Positions 1-12,697 of a stretch of 64,000 nt of DNA are shown here, piece by piece. A program made the translations under genes and the position numbers. The DNA lies in contig QXEO01001122.1 in the NCBI GenBank assembly GCA_007115705.1, positions 186,001 to 250,000 on the forward strand. Reading direction: 5' to 3'. The notes beneath the pieces are model-generated. The model made no database searches. It saw nothing but the letters and a program-made list of their open reading frames with translations, and had not been told where the DNA came from. The DNA comes from Dactylis glomerata. Its lineage: Eukaryota; Streptophyta; Magnoliopsida; Poales; Poaceae. Position 1 is the stretch's first letter. The number at the start of each line of letters is the position of its first letter.

Positions 1-1091
1 GAGAGGTGGTTGCTTTTGTCAATGACTAGCAACGGAGTTCTTGATATCTTCCATACTAAACAAGTGAGAGCGGTTCCGAGATGTTTGATTAGTTGGCACA
101 ATTGTGCTCTTTTACAGCTTAGCACTCCTCCCCACCTTTTCCTTTCTCAAACCATGGCTAACCGATTCCATCGGGTGCCCACCAACTTTCACATACCATG
201 GAGGAGTGCTCTTTTTCTTTTCTTATTTAGATTACAATGGTCTGACCAGCTCCCTTGCAAAATTAATGACGAGAAGATGAAGCTGCCTAGTCGAGGGGTA
301 CTCAATTTAGTATGGAAGATAATAAACCCAACCACTATGTCCTCATGAGCTAAAAACAGTGGCACAAAATGAGAAGTATTTGAAGGTTTTTGAAAGGTAG
401 CACATGAAAATTTACTTAGAATGGCTTGAAATACCATGCATAGGAATTTATAGTGGACTCTTTGGAAGTAACTTGGTTTTGGGGAATTGGATGCACGAGA
501 AGTATTCCCTCTCAGTACAGGTTTTTGGCTAGCAAGGCTGGGTAGCAAGCATAAGAGTTGCATGAAACAAACAAACATACATTTACTAAAAACAATCATG
601 CAAACTTCCTTGAAAGTACAACGATTTTAACTTGAGAATACTATTGCTTATGAGCCAAACATGAAGGAAAGCTGAGATGATATATCTACTAGCACTTCTT
701 TCTTCTTTTTCTACTCAAAACTCAGGGTAATGTAGCTACTGACCAAGCTAAGTTTGCCAAAACCAACTAAATTTACTTATGCTCCCAAAGTGATACCAAT
801 ACTAATCAACAAGACTAATCGTATGAGAGAGATTGCAAACTAAAATAAAGTGTGCGGAAAGTAAACAATAAAACTTCTCATTAATATTTCATTACCGCAA
901 CTCACACACAGGGATACATAGATAACCAACTAAGGAGGATACTTCCATACTGCAAACTATTCTATAAGATAACTTCTCTATTCATGATATGACTCTACTT
1001 GAAAAGTAAATAAGTAAAAGGTAATGATGTGATACTGCGGCACTCCCCCAAGCTTGGAACAAGCCAAGGGGATGCCTATACCAATGACGAA

Positions 1092-1634
1092 TTACTCCTT
1101 CGGCGGTGGTGGGTAGTCTTTAATAAGCTTCTCAATCAAATCTTTCAAATCATCGATCTTGTTACTAAGGTTACGAATCATCTCTGAATTGTGCTCAATA
1201 CGGCTCATGAACCTGTCAGCCAGACAGTCCCAGCTCTTGGAATTATTTCCCCATCCTTCTTCACACTTGGAACTTTCTCTCCCTGCACTGTTAGAACGAT
1301 CTATATCCCAACTAGAGGGCAATCGTGATCTAGGCACCTTTTGAATTTGATGTTCATGTATTAGAGTATGGAAAGGGTTGTTGTCTGACGGAGATGTCCG
1401 TGGAGCTAAGATGTGGCGTGGCACACCCCCTCCGGTTCTTATACATGCACTCTTCTTGAACTTGTCATGACTTGTCACCACCCCAATGCTTGCGATCATG
1501 GTGCTCGGGCTTGAACTTTGATCTTCTTCCATCTCTTCTTCCTTGGCCTCACTTTCAACTTCTTCCTTCAGCTGAAGGTCTTGGTGGTCATCTTCCGGAG
1601 GCGTCTTCTCCTTGTCGTTGCTCGAGGAAGCCAT
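1092..1634 (-). CDS. Extra 3' ORF of the gypsy element (180 aa, unknown)
   Basis: It starts at ATG 1634 and stays open for 180 codons, 338 bases downstream of the end of the integrase reading frame. The N-terminal third is highly charged with Glu, Lys and Asp. The middle is basic and polar, and a coiled-coil-like stretch near residues 140-170 is followed by a PPPP tail. It has no membrane segment that I can see, so it does not look like an envelope protein. Position and strand fit the additional ORF that Athila-class elements carry behind pol. Unlike gag-pol it is uninterrupted. Function unknown. Confidence 0.5.
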   Translation of the reverse strand: MASSSNDKEKTPPEDDHQDLQLKEEVESEAKEEEMEEDQSSSPSTMIASIGVVTSHDKFKKSACIRTGGGVPRHILAPRTSPSDNNPFHTLIHEHQIQKVPRSRLPSSWDIDRSNSAGRESSKCEEGWGNNSKSWDCLADRFMSRIEHNSEMIRNLSNKIDDLKDLIEKLIKDYPPPPKE

Positions 1635-1972
1635 GATCCGCCTAGTACCGAGAACAACTCCTGATAGAAACAGCTCGAAACGAAAACACTACGAAAACAT
1701 GATATACAAACCTCGGGTACTCCAGGGGTTATATAGGCGAAAATTAAACATCGAGATGAAATCACAGGAGGAAACCAGGACGGAAACGAGCTCCGGGGTG
1801 CTCTCACACCAGGGTGGCGCGGCCAGGGGTGGGCCCGCACCCCCAAAGTGTGAGGGCACTCAGGACTCCGTCTCCTGCCCATTTTCGTCTCGTGATTTTT
1901 CATATTTAGCAAAAACAATAAAAATAGTACTGGAAAAGTTTAACGCGAACCTTTTCTGACTAGAATTGTTAC

Positions 1973-4900
1973 CTATTCGAAAACGAACTCTGCAGGTTCC
2001 TGCATATTATCCTGGATGAACTCTTCCGGAGAAACCATTTGAATAACATCAACATCTTCATTATAAGAATCTCCAGCAATATAATGTTTGAGTCTTTGCC
2101 CATTCACCACTTGTGTAGTGTCATCTTTTAATGAGGCAATCTTTATTGCACCTGAGCGGTACACTTCCACAATAACATAAGGTCCTTCCCATTTTGAGAG
2201 TAATTTTCCTGCAAAAAATCTAAGACGAGACCTATACAATAGAACTTTCTCACCAACATGAAACTCTCTCTTAAGAATTCTCTTATCATGCATTGCTTGA
2301 CTTTCTCTTTGAAAAGTCTGGCATTCTCATAAGCTTTGTTTCTCCACTCATCTAGGGAACTCAAATCAAGCAACCTTTTCTTACCAGCGAGTTTAAAATC
2401 CCTATTAAGCTCTTTCACTGCCCAAAAAGCTTTGTGTTCTAATTCTAAGGGCAAGTGACATGCTTTTCCGTAAACCATTTTGTAAGGAGACATGCCCATG
2501 GGGTTCTTATAAGCAGTTCTATAAGCCCACAAAGCATCATTTAACTTGCTAGCCCAGTTTTTCCTAGATCTATTGACAGTCTTCTGCAAGATAGACTTGA
2601 TCTCTCTATTTGAAAGCTCTACCTGCCCACTAGTTTGGGGATGATAAGCAAAAGCAATTCTATGATTAACGTCATATGTAGCAAGAGTTTTTCTAAAACC
2701 GCCATGAATAAAATGAGAACCTCTGTGAGTCATAAGATATCTAGGCACACCAAACCTAGGAAAAATAACGTCCTTAAGCATTTTTAATGAGGTCTCTCCA
2801 TCGGCACTCTTTGTAGGTATGGCTTCTACCCACTTGGTAACATAATCAACAGCAACAAGTATGTGAGTATAACCTTTTGAAGGAGGAAAAGGACCCATAA
2901 AATCAAATCCCCAATAATCAAATGGTTCAATAACAAGAGTGTAACTCATAGGCATTTCATTACATCTAGAAATATTACCAACTCTTTGACATTCATCACA
3001 AGATAAAACATACCTTCTAGCATCTTTAAAGAGGGTTGGCCAATAAAAACCTAATTGTAGAACCTTTTGTGCAGTTCTATCTCTAGCATGATGTCCTCCA
3101 TAAGCACTGCCATGGCACTTTCTCAATATTTCCTGTTGCTCATATTCCGGAACACATCTTCGCATAATACCATCAACTCCTTCTTTATATAAGTGTGGGT
3201 CATCCCAAAAATAATGCCTCAAATCATAAAAGAATTTTCTTCTTTGCTGAGCTGTAAAGGTTGGAGGCAAATACTTGGAAACAATAAAGTTAGCATAATC
3301 AGCATACCAAGGAAGGTCTCGCGAAGTTACATTTATTGAAGCCAACTGTTCATTTGGAAAACTATCATTAACAGGAATAGGATCAAAAGAAATGTTTTCC
3401 AATCTAGACAAATTGTCAGCAACAGGATTTTCAGCACCTTTCCTATCTACAATATGCAAATCAAACTCTTGTAAAAGCAACACCCATCTAATAAGCCTAG
3501 GCTTAGCATCCTTCTTTGACATAAGATATCTAATAGCAGCGTGATCAGTATGAATAGTAACTTTAGAATCGACAATGTAAGGTCTAAACTTATCACAAGC
3601 AAAAACAACAGCAAGAAACTCCTTCTTAGTAGTAGCATAATTCTTTTGAGCAGCATCAAGAGTCTTACTAGCATAATGAATAACATTTAACTTCTTATCC
3701 ACGCGCTGTCCAAGAATAGCACCAACAGCAAAATCACTAGCATCACACATAATTTCAAAGGGTAAATTCCAATCAGGTGGTTGAACAATAGGAGCAGTAG
3801 TTAAAGCCTTCTTAAGAGTTTCAAAAGCTTCCTTGCAATCATCATCAAAGACAAATGGTACATCTTTTTGAAGAAGATTAGTAAGAGGCTTTGAAATCTT
3901 AGAGAAATCTTTAATAAACCTCCTATAGAAACCAGCATGACCAAGAATACTACAAATACCTTTAACATCTCTGGGACAGGGCATTTTCTCAATTGCTTCA
4001 ACTTTCGCTCTGTCAACTTCAATACCTCTTTCAGAAATTTTATGTCCAAGAACAATTCCTTCATTAACCATAAAGTGGCATTTCTCCCAATTAAGAACAA
4101 GATTAGTTTCTTCACACCTCTGCAAAACTTTATCAAGATTGTGCAAACAATTATCAAAAGAAGTTCCATAGACGGAGAAAGTCCATGAAAACCTCCACAA
4201 TTTCTTCACAAAAACCATGAAAAATAGCAGACATGCATCTTTGAAAAGTAGCAGGAGCATTGCACAAACCAAACGGCATACGTCTATAAGCATAAGTTCC
4301 ATAAGGACAAGTAAAAGTGGTTTTCTCTTGATCTTCCTTTTTAACAGCAATCTGAGAGAAACCAGAATATCCATCAAGAAAACAAAAATGAGTCTTCTTA
4401 GACAACCTCTCTAACATTTGATCTATAAACGGTAAAGGATAGTGATCTTTCTTAGTAACTTTGTTTACCTTTCTAAAATCAATGCACATCCTATAACCAA
4501 CTACTACCCTTTGAGGAATAAGCTCGTTATTCTCATTAGGCACAACAGTGATACCTCCTTTCTTAGGAACACAATGAACATGACTAACCCATCTACTATC
4601 AGCAATAGGATAAATAATACCAGCATCAAGGAGCTTCAATACCTCATTTCTTACCACTTCCTTCATCTTGGGAATTAAGCGGCGTTGATGTTCAACAACT
4701 GGCTTTGCGTCTTCCTCCATGTTAATAGCATGCTGACATAAAGTGGGAGAAATCCCTTTTAAATCATCAAGAGTATATCCCATAGCTCCTCGATGTTTCC
4801 TCAATATCTCCAATAACCTTTCTTCTTCCTTTCCTGAAAGCTTAGAACTGATAATAACAGGATATATTTTCTTATCATCTATATAAGCATACTTAAGATC

Positions 4901-6691
4901 ATTAGGTAAAGGTTTTAATTCAAAAACAGGATCTTCCTTAGGTGGCAAAGTGGTACCAAGATCCTCCATAGGTAAATTGTGCTTAATCAATGGTGGTTGA
5001 CGAAGAAGAATATTGTCAATATCTTCCCTTTCCTTCCTGAAAATATCACTTTCATGGTCCTCCATAAATTACTGCAAAGCATTGTTAGGAGCAAGAGCAA
5101 TAGAGGCAAGCTGTTCAACTCGAAAACTTTCATCAGGCAATTCACTTTCAAAAGGAGTTTTAGCGAACTTGGAAAAATTAAACTCATAAGATTCTCCATC
5201 AAACTTAGTAAAAAAATTCTCCTTCTTACAGTCTATCACAGCGCCACAAGTATTCAAAAAGGGTCTACCAAAAATAATAGGACAAGTTTTACTAGCTTCC
5301 GTACCAAGTATTAGAAAATCAGTAGGATATTTAGTCTTACCGCATAAAACTTCCACATCTTGAACAATACCAAGAGGCCAGACAGTCTCTCTGTTAGCAA
5401 GCTAAATAACCACATCAATCTCCTCTAATTCACAAGGGCCAATCTCATGCATGATTTCTTTGTAAAGCTCTATAGGAATAGCACTTGAACTTGCACCAAT
5501 GTCACATAAACCATAATAGTAATGATCGCCAATCCTGACAGAAATAATAGGAACACTTGTTTTCCTACGCCTATTAGGATGTGAAACAATGTTAGTAGCC
5601 TCTTCACAAAAGACAATATGTTCATCTCCCACATCTTTAGTAACAAGGTCCTTCACTATAGCTACAGGAGACTTAATAATAATTTGCTCATCAGGTTCTG
5701 CAGCCTTCTTAGTACTTTTATTAAGCACACTTACCAAAGTAGAATGCTCTTTTACCTTAGCAAGGAAAGGCGTCTTCTCGAAATAAGGTTCAGGCAAAAT
5801 GCTATCAACAGTACAAACTTCAGTAGCTGTAGCAGGAATATTACTAATAGAATCTTTATAAGGCGCATGATATTTGTTCCAATCTTTCTTTGGAACATCA
5901 AGATAAGAGGCAAAGGCCTTAAAACAGTTAGCAAGTATTTGAGAATCAAGACCATAAGCAGTGCTAACATTATGAAAGTCATCGGTTCCCATAAAAGCTT
6001 TAATGCATTCATAATCATAATTTATACCTAACTTCCTACCTTTGTCGTTTTCCCATCCTTCAGCATTTTCTTGAATATGGTCAAGAAGGTTCCACTTCGC
6101 ATCTTCTTTCATATGGGTAAATGATCCAAAATAGGAAGCATCCAAAAATTCCTTTTCATGAAGAGTAAGCCTCGCATAAAAGTTATCAATAACAATATTA
6201 CTGGGGAGCTCATGAATGGGACATTTGAGCATTAGTAACTTCAATCTCTCCCACGCTTGGGCAATACTTTCTCCATCATGAGGCCAAAAGTTATATATTC
6301 GATTACGATCTTTATGAATTTCACTTGGAGGATAAAACTTGGAATAAAAGAGGGGTACAATTTCCTCTCAAGCAATAGATGGACCATCTTTCAGCAGCCG
6401 ATACCACTCCATAGCTCTGCCTTTCAATGATAAAGAGAATAGCTTGCTCTTAACCTGGCTCGATGAAATACCTGCACACTTGAACAACTTGCATAATTCA
6501 TGTATAAAGAGTAAGTGATCACCGGGATGGACAGTTCCATCTCCTGAATAGCAGTTATCCATAACACGTTCAACAATTTTCATAGGTATTTTAAAAGGAT
6601 CTAATTCAGCCGGAGGTGGTTGTGGTTCATCCACATCCGCAACAGTGGTAGTAGTTTTCCCGAATAGGAACCCAAATGGAGAACTCTCCAT
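1973..6691 (-). pseudogene. Decayed gypsy Gag-Pol polyprotein
   Basis: The likely start is the ATG at 6691 (MESSPFGFLFGK); the open frame extends upstream without meaning. Gag runs to about 5550, followed by a retropepsin with DIGASS, reverse transcriptase from about 5065 (MCIDFRKVNK, FLDGYSGF, MPFGLCNAP), RNase H (CDASD, TKKE, HTDH), integrase with an HHCC finger (CHGSAYGGHH ... CDEC), and a GPY-type tail. One frame carries three in-frame stops near 6367, 5401 and 5068. The frame then shifts near 4180, inside the polymerase FMDD motif, and shifts back near 2290. The second integrase aspartate is histidine (THRGSHF). The element cannot encode active enzymes. Confidence 0.88.
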
Positions 6692-6783
6692 GGCAAAATA
6701 AAATAAAAATAAAATAGAGAAATAAAAACAATACTCACAGCGACGGTTACCTTTACCAATTCCACTCTTCAATAGCGCTTCAC

Positions 6784-6801
6784 TCCCCGGCAACGGCGCC
6801 A
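6784..6801 (-). other. Primer-binding site for tRNA-Asp
   Basis: The minus strand reads TGGCGCCGTTGCCGGGGA, an 18-base complement to the 3' end of plant tRNA-Asp(GUC). It lies just inside the 5' LTR of the gypsy element and primes minus-strand DNA synthesis in this lineage. Confidence 0.85.
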
Positions 6802-6812
6802 GAAAATAGTCT

Positions 6813-8328
6813 TGATGACTCAGAAGTATAGGGGGTGTATCGTAGTACTTTTGATAAATAAGAGTGTCGAACCCAACGAGGAGCAGAAGGTGTTAACAAG
6901 TGGTTTTGATCAAGGATTCACTATAAATACTAGCAAACGGGTTTTCAAGGGTATTTGGTAATGCAAATAAATAAAGTGCAAGTAAATAAAAGACAGTAAT
7001 AACAATTGCAGCAAGTGGCCCAATCCTTTCTAGAGCAAAGGACAAGCCGGTTGTGTAACTTATGATGACCAAACGTTCTCGAGGACACACGGGAGTTTCT
7101 GTCAAGAGCTTTCGCTTCATGCCGCTAAATAATCTTTATTGGTTTGATAAGTGTTATGGGGGTGAACCTGTGCTAGCGCACTACCCTTACTAGGATAAAT
7201 ACACACTTGTGATTATACCCCTTGCAAGCATCCACAAATACAAGAAAGTAATTAAGATAAATCTAACCATAGCCTTAAACTCTAAGATCCTACGCTCCCT
7301 GGTGCAATGGTTTCCTAACGGAGGTTTAGGTTTCTGTCACTCCAGCAACCCCACAATTAGTAGCCAAATACACAATGCATCTCACTAGGCCCATAAATGG
7401 TGAAGTATCATGTAGTCGACGTTCACATGACACCACTAGTGAAATAGCACCACAACAAATAAATATCAAACCAGTAAAAATTACTTAACATAATTCCACT
7501 ACTAGCATCTTGACTTCTCCCATGTCCTCAAGAACTAAACAAACTACTCACAAGACATCATATGGATCATGATCAGAGGTGAAATAATGGTAAATAACAA
7601 TCTGAACATAAACCTTAATTCAACAGTTCCACTCAATAGCATCAACCACAAGAGTAATCAACACCGGGAAAGTTTCCCCTAAGAATTTAACAAGATTCAA
7701 CTCAAGATGTTACAGCGGGATGGCGTGGTGATGGTGGAGATGAAGGTGCTGGTGATGGAGATGATGGTGATGATGATTCCGATGAAGTCTGGTGCGATGG
7801 CGATGACGATGGCGATGATCTCCCCTCTCTGAGAAGGAATTTCCTCGGCAGATTCCTGCCTGCCGGAGAGCTTTTCTCTCTCTGGTATTTTCCACCCCGC
7901 AGAGGCAGCAGTGTCTATCTCTGAGCCCCCCTTGACTTAGGTTTTCCGAGACGATAAAATACGCGAAGGGGCGATGACAGAAGTGGGCCAAGGCGGCCAC
8001 ACAACAGGCCGGCGCGGCCAGGGGTCAGGCCGCACCCCCTATGTGTGAGCCTGCCCTGTGGCTCCTCTCGTCTCCTCCTTCTGGCCTCTTCAGTCTTCTG
8101 GTAAAATATAATTTCCTGGTATTTTTCTGGAATTTTTTGATCTTCTGAAATATGGTGTCTTGACGGTCCTTTTTCCAGCAGAATCCTGACTCCGGCAGCA
8201 AATCCTCCAATGATTTTCAAACATGTAAAAACAGAGGAAACAACATAAGTATCATCTCTAAATGTGAAATATATCAATGAATAACAGTAAGTTATGATAC
8301 AAAATAGTGATGCAAAATGGACGTATCA
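6813..8328 (-). repeat. 5' LTR of the Athila-like element
   Basis: Read on the minus strand, the repeat opens with TGATACGTCCATTTTGC at 8328 and closes with ...GTCATCA at 6813, giving TGAT...ATCA ends. It stops 11 bases before the primer-binding site, the expected geometry. Length is about 1.5 kb. It contains a GC-rich stretch near 7990-8060 and a CATCAC-rich stretch near 7720-7820. The partner LTR is outside the window, so the boundaries rest on terminal motifs alone. Confidence 0.75.
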
Positions 8329-9065
8329 CCTGATTTTTGCTGATAAAGAAGGGGTGTCTCGGGGGCTTCCCCAAGCTTTGACGCTTGCACCTCTTGGATA
8401 TTTCTTGGGGTGAAATGGGCATCCCCAAGCTTGAGCTTTTGTCCATACTTCATCTCATCTCATCATTCTCCAATCCCTACACTTGAAAACTTCCTTCATA
8501 CAAAACTTCACACAATTCTATTAGCAACGTTAGCATAAACATAATAGTAGATCAACACTTTTTGGTTCAGGTTTCAACTCAAAAACACCACATATAAAGC
8601 ATATACTACTGTAGCAACTTCTCCAAAAGTTCCGTGATCAAAAGAACTAAAAAAGAAAGCGACCGAGAGGCAAACACAAATAGTGGCAGAAATCTGTCAA
8701 AACAGAACAGCTGACAAAGGTCGATTTTTTCTAGGACCTTATGTTGCTCAAATCAAAAAGTGCAAAACTAATGAAAGTTTGGATATAACCTGGGGCATAT
8801 GAACAAGAAATCGCAGGTCAAAAAGATATTCTGAGAATTTTCACGATTTTTTACAATGCAGCACCGAAATCTGTTTCAGGACAGCAACTTCCCCAAATCT
8901 CACCTCCCTCAAATTAGAGGTTCTTCTTGGCACAACAATGAAATAAAAAGGATAAGGAGCGGTTATTACAGTAGTAATAACTTCCAAGACTCAAATAAAA
9001 GAAAAAGTACTGAAAAGAAAACAATGGGTTATCTCCCAAGAGTGCTTTTCTTTAACGCCTTTGAG

Positions 9066-10028
9066 CTAGGCGCAGTAATTTGATAAGATGCTCACATAAA
9101 AAATATGAATGGAAGCCAAAAGAGCATCAAGGAGAAAATATAAAACACATTTAAGTCTAACCCACTTCCTATGCATAGGAATCTTGTAAGAAAATAAATC
9201 AAAGAAGCACATAGTCACAAGTATGGGTAGATAAAATAGGAGCAACTTTGGAACTTTCAATATAAAGAGAGGTATTTTAGTAACATGAGAATTCCAACAA
9301 CCATATTTTCCTCTCTCATAATAATTTTCAGTAGCATCATGAACAAACTCAACAATATAAATATCACACTCACCCTCCTTTGTTAAGCATGGAGGGCGAT
9401 CAAATAAGGTATGAGTTAAAGAGTTACTCTTATTGGGAGGTAGACATGGGTAGCTCCATTCTTCCTCCTCTTGATCATCACTCTCCTCCTCTTTCTCATC
9501 CAATGAGCTTCCAGTTTTAGCAATTTCTTCTTCCATAGGCTCCTTCAAGGCATTAGTCTCTTCCGTTGGAGAGCATCTATTAAGATATTTAAGAATATAG
9601 CCATTTTCTTCCTTGTAATTATCAAAGCAAAATATAAGTATATCATAAACCTCATATTTATAAGGTGCATCATTAGTATTTTCAAGCAAACAAGCAAGTT
9701 CAAATGCACCCTTCCAAGCAATAAATTCTTCAATTTGTTCCACATCATAAAAGTCATAATTTCCATTAATATAAGAAGATATGGTAACATCATAATTATA
9801 CTCACATTGAAAAGGGAGGTGTTTATACCTCCTACAGCAACAAGATCTATCAAAGCAATAAGTAACATTATAAGTAGAGCACACATTTATAGCAATGATA
9901 TACAATCTATTGATTTGTTCCCATAAGTGTTTCCCTTTTTGTGACAAGCGGTGTTCCTCATAATAATTTTGCTGCTCTTCCGTGAACCCACCTTGCCAAA
10001 AAGATTTAGTTTCAAAGAAACCAACCAT
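9066..10028 (-). CDS. ORF of the non-autonomous element, about 320 aa, unknown function
   Basis: The first ATG is at 10028 (MVGFFETKSFWQGGF); the open frame extends a little further upstream without an ATG. The predicted protein is about 320 residues. It has a Cys-rich centre (DRSCCCRR), a very acidic stretch near residues 185-215 (KEEESDDQEEEEW), and two hydrophobic segments near the C terminus that could span a membrane. It occupies the gag position, right after the primer site, but shows no CCHC knuckle or other retroviral motif. The frame is intact in an otherwise decayed neighbourhood, which is unusual for a parasite of a parasite. Function unknown. Confidence 0.55.
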   Translation of the reverse strand: MVGFFETKSFWQGGFTEEQQNYYEEHRLSQKGKHLWEQINRLYIIAINVCSTYNVTYCFDRSCCCRRYKHLPFQCEYNYDVTISSYINGNYDFYDVEQIEEFIAWKGAFELACLLENTNDAPYKYEVYDILIFCFDNYKEENGYILKYLNRCSPTEETNALKEPMEEEIAKTGSSLDEKEEESDDQEEEEWSYPCLPPNKSNSLTHTLFDRPPCLTKEGECDIYIVEFVHDATENYYERGKYGCWNSHVTKIPLFILKVPKLLLFYLPILVTMCFFDLFSYKIPMHRKWVRLKCVLYFLLDALLASIHIFYVSILSNYCA

Positions 10029-10204
10029 TGATAGAAAGCATGATAAAGCAAGACAATAACAGACCAACAAAAATAACAACTATAGTAGGAACTTTTTTTT
10101 TTTGTATTTTTGATAAAAAGATGCAAGCAAAAATAAAGTAAAGCAAAACAAAGACAAAGTAAAAGATTGTGCGTGCGAGACTCCCCTTGCAGAAGTCTTC
10201 TTTC

Positions 10205-10222
10205 TCCCCGGCAACGGCGCCA
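10205..10222 (-). other. Primer-binding site for tRNA-Asp (second copy)
   Basis: TGGCGCCGTTGCCGGGGA on the minus strand, identical to the primer site at 6784-6801. It sits immediately inside the LTR that ends at 10233. Confidence 0.85.
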
Positions 10223-10232
10223 GAAAACTTGT

Positions 10233-11878
10233 TGATGGTGCGGTGTTGATGATGTAGATGACCGACTAGTTGGGAACCCCAAGAGAAGGTGTGATGAGCA
10301 CAACAGCAAGTTTTCCCTCAGTTATGAAACCAAGGTAATCAATCCAGTAGGAGAAAGCCAAACTTAAGAAGGTGATGCTTGCTAGCTTCATGACACTCCG
10401 GACAAGGGCGCCAGATATACTGCTTGTTAGCGTGTCTTCCCCCAACAGCAACGTGAAACCTAAACACAACACAAACAAGTACTTTGCTCCCAACTTACGA
10501 TGAGGTTGTCAATCTCACCGGTTTGCTGTAAACAAAGGATTGAGCGTATCGAGTGGTAAAAGGATAATAGTATGCAAGTAAAGTAAACAGTGCGAGTAAA
10601 GTAAAACGGTAAAGCAATATAAAGGAAATTGGACCGGGGTCCACAGTTCACTAGTGGTGTCTCTCCATAAGATAAATAAAAGCATGCTGGGTAAACAAAT
10701 TACAGTTGGGCAATTGATAGAGTAAAGATAACGTACATACATCACGAGGATCACTATGAGGCTTACTCTAGGCATTACGACAAAATACATAGACCGTAAT
10801 ACAACTGCATCTATGACTAAAAATCCACTCACGGGGAATCATCCGAGGACCTCTTGAGTATTAAGTTGCGAACAACAGATAATTGCATTAAGCAAACTGC
10901 ATAATGTAAACAAAGCAAATGTCCTTGGACACACGAATGTTGTTTTCTCCCTAGTAGCAACATCACATCTACAACCTTAGAGGTATCTGTCACTCCCCCC
11001 AGATTAAATAGAGGCATGAACCCAACTATCGAGCATAAATACTCCCACTTGGAGTTACTAGCATCTACTCGGCCAAGATAGCTACTAGCAACGGAAAGCA
11101 TGCAAGATCATAAACAACATAGAGATAACATAAAATATAATTCAGCACATCAACTTGACATAGTACCAATACTCATCAGATCCCAACAAACACAACATGT
11201 ATTATTACATAAAGATGATCTTGATCATGTAGGGCAGCTCACAAAATCTAAACATGAAGCACATGGTGGAGAAGACAACCGTCTAGCTACTGCTATGGAC
11301 CCGTAGTCCAAGGTAGACTACTCACATATCACTCTAGAGGCGACCATGGTGGTGAAGAAGGCCTCCGGCAGGGATTCCCCTCTCCGGTAGGGTGCCGAGA
11401 AGAGCTCCTGGATCCTCCTGATCTCGCTTCGACGACGGCGGCGGCTTGCAGTATGTTTCGAGGAAAAGCGATCCGTCCCTTAGGTTTTTCCTGTCGAGGG
11501 GACTTTATAGGCGAAGGGGCAACATCAGGAGGTGGACCAGGCGCCCTCACCATAGGTGGGCGTGGCGAGGGGCTGGGCCACGCCCCCTGTGGTGTGGCTG
11601 GCCCCTGGCCCCCCTCCGTCTCATCTTCGATCTTCATGAAGCTTCGGTAAAAATAGGAGGTTCGGCTTTTGTTTCGTCCAATTCCGAGAATATTTCCTGT
11701 GTAACTTTTCTGAAACACAAAAATAGCAGAAAACAGGGAACTGTTACTGTGACATCTTGTTAATAGGTTAGTTCCAGAAAATGCATAAAAACGCCACGAA
11801 TTGTAACAAAACTCAAAGCAAATGGTGTAAGAACAAGCATGGAGCATCAAAAATTATAGATACGTTTGAGACGTATCA
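10233..11878 (-). repeat. 5' LTR of the non-autonomous element
   Basis: The minus strand begins TGATACGTCTCAAACGTATC at 11878 and ends ...CACCATCA at 10233, ten bases from the primer site. Length is about 1.65 kb. The GC-rich block at 11330-11640 is the part that generates spurious ORFs on both strands. Confidence 0.75.
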
Positions 11879-12697
11879 ATCATTCATGTAATTTGCTATG
11901 AGATTGTTAGGGCATAGTGCCTAGTATCTATTGTTAGTGCTTATGACATTGTTACAACTTGTTGTGCTTAATGCTTGTCACTTTGGGCTCGAGTGCCATG
12001 ATCTCAGATCATACTTGTTATTGTTTTATGATGATACTTGTTGTTTATGATCTTACCTGCAAGTTGTATACACATATCGTTGTCCGGAACCCGAGGCCCC
12101 AAAGTGACAGCAATTGGGATAACCGAAGGGGATGGCTATGATGTGAGGATCACATGTGTTCACCGAGTGTTAATGCTTTGCTCCAGTACTTTATTAAAAC
12201 GAGTACCTTAATTACCAGTAGATTCCCTTAAGGCCCTGCTGCAAACAGGCTGGTAGGACAAAAGATGTCGTGCAAGTTTCTCATTGCGATCACGTACAAC
12301 TATATACGGAACACATGCCTATAATTGTTTAGTACTAGGATGCTTTATCTTTATTTATCTGCAATTGCCCATGTCTCACTGATTTCATGAATTATCTTAT
12401 CCATACAATGCTCGTTCATCTATCCCTATGCCTACAGTATTTAATCCTACTGTTTACTATTGTTACTATTACCGTCTTTACTTTATTATTGTTACTACTA
12501 TTTTACTACTATCACCACTATAAAAATGTTGCTACTGATAGACCGCTGCGAGCAAGTCTGTTTCCAGGTGCAGCTGAATTGACAACTCATCTGTTAAGGC
12601 TTATAAATATTCTTTGGCTCCCCTTATGTCGAATCAATAAATTTGGGTTTTACTTCCCTCGAAGACTGTTGCGATCCCCTATACTTGTGGGTCATCA
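11879..12697 (+). mobile_element. LTR remnant, plus strand (3' portion)
   Basis: The segment ends with a typical grass LTR terminus, CCTATACTTGTGGGTCATCA, at 12697. Upstream it has the AT-rich pyrimidine-heavy body and the phrase CCCCAAAGTGACAGCAATTGGGATAACC, positions 12096-12123, seen in very common Triticeae LTRs. Its 5' part is missing where the minus-strand LTR at 11878 begins. It is therefore the target into which the non-autonomous element inserted, or the result of a deletion. Confidence 0.6.

Larger units (their letters stand above)
1..8328 (-). mobile_element. Athila-like Ty3/gypsy LTR retrotransposon, decayed, 3' end off window
   Basis: On the minus strand the order is 5' LTR (6813-8328), tRNA-Asp primer site (6784-6801), gag, protease, reverse transcriptase, RNase H, integrase (to 1973) and a downstream extra ORF (1092-1634). 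The integrase tail has a GPY-type module and no chromodomain that I can see. Together with the tRNA-Asp primer and the extra 3' ORF, this points to the Athila/Tat side of Ty3/gypsy. Positions 1-1091 look like the 3' untranslated internal region; no second LTR appears, so the other end lies beyond the left edge. Many stops, two frameshifts and lost catalytic residues show it is dead. The LTR start at 8328 abuts internal sequence of another element, so this one is nested. Confidence 0.85.
8329..11878 (-). mobile_element. Non-autonomous LTR retrotransposon (LARD-like), interrupted, 3' half off window
   Basis: The minus-strand 5' LTR (10233-11878) is followed by a tRNA-Asp primer site (10205-10222) and an internal domain with one ORF of unknown function and no gag, protease or polymerase. 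At 8329 the internal domain is cut by the 5' LTR of the Athila-like element, so the remaining internal part and 3' LTR should lie left of the window. LTR ends TGATACGT...CATCA and the primer site match the Athila-like element. This suggests it is mobilised by an autonomous relative of that class. Confidence 0.75.

Noticed and set aside
7710..8277. His- and Arg-rich open frames in the gypsy LTR
   Set aside because: They arise from a CATCAC-type low-complexity stretch and GC-rich LTR sequence; no start context or family motif.
11329..11850. Open frames in the LTR at 10233-11878
   Set aside because: Pro/Arg-rich frames on both strands in a GC-rich LTR block; no conserved domain.
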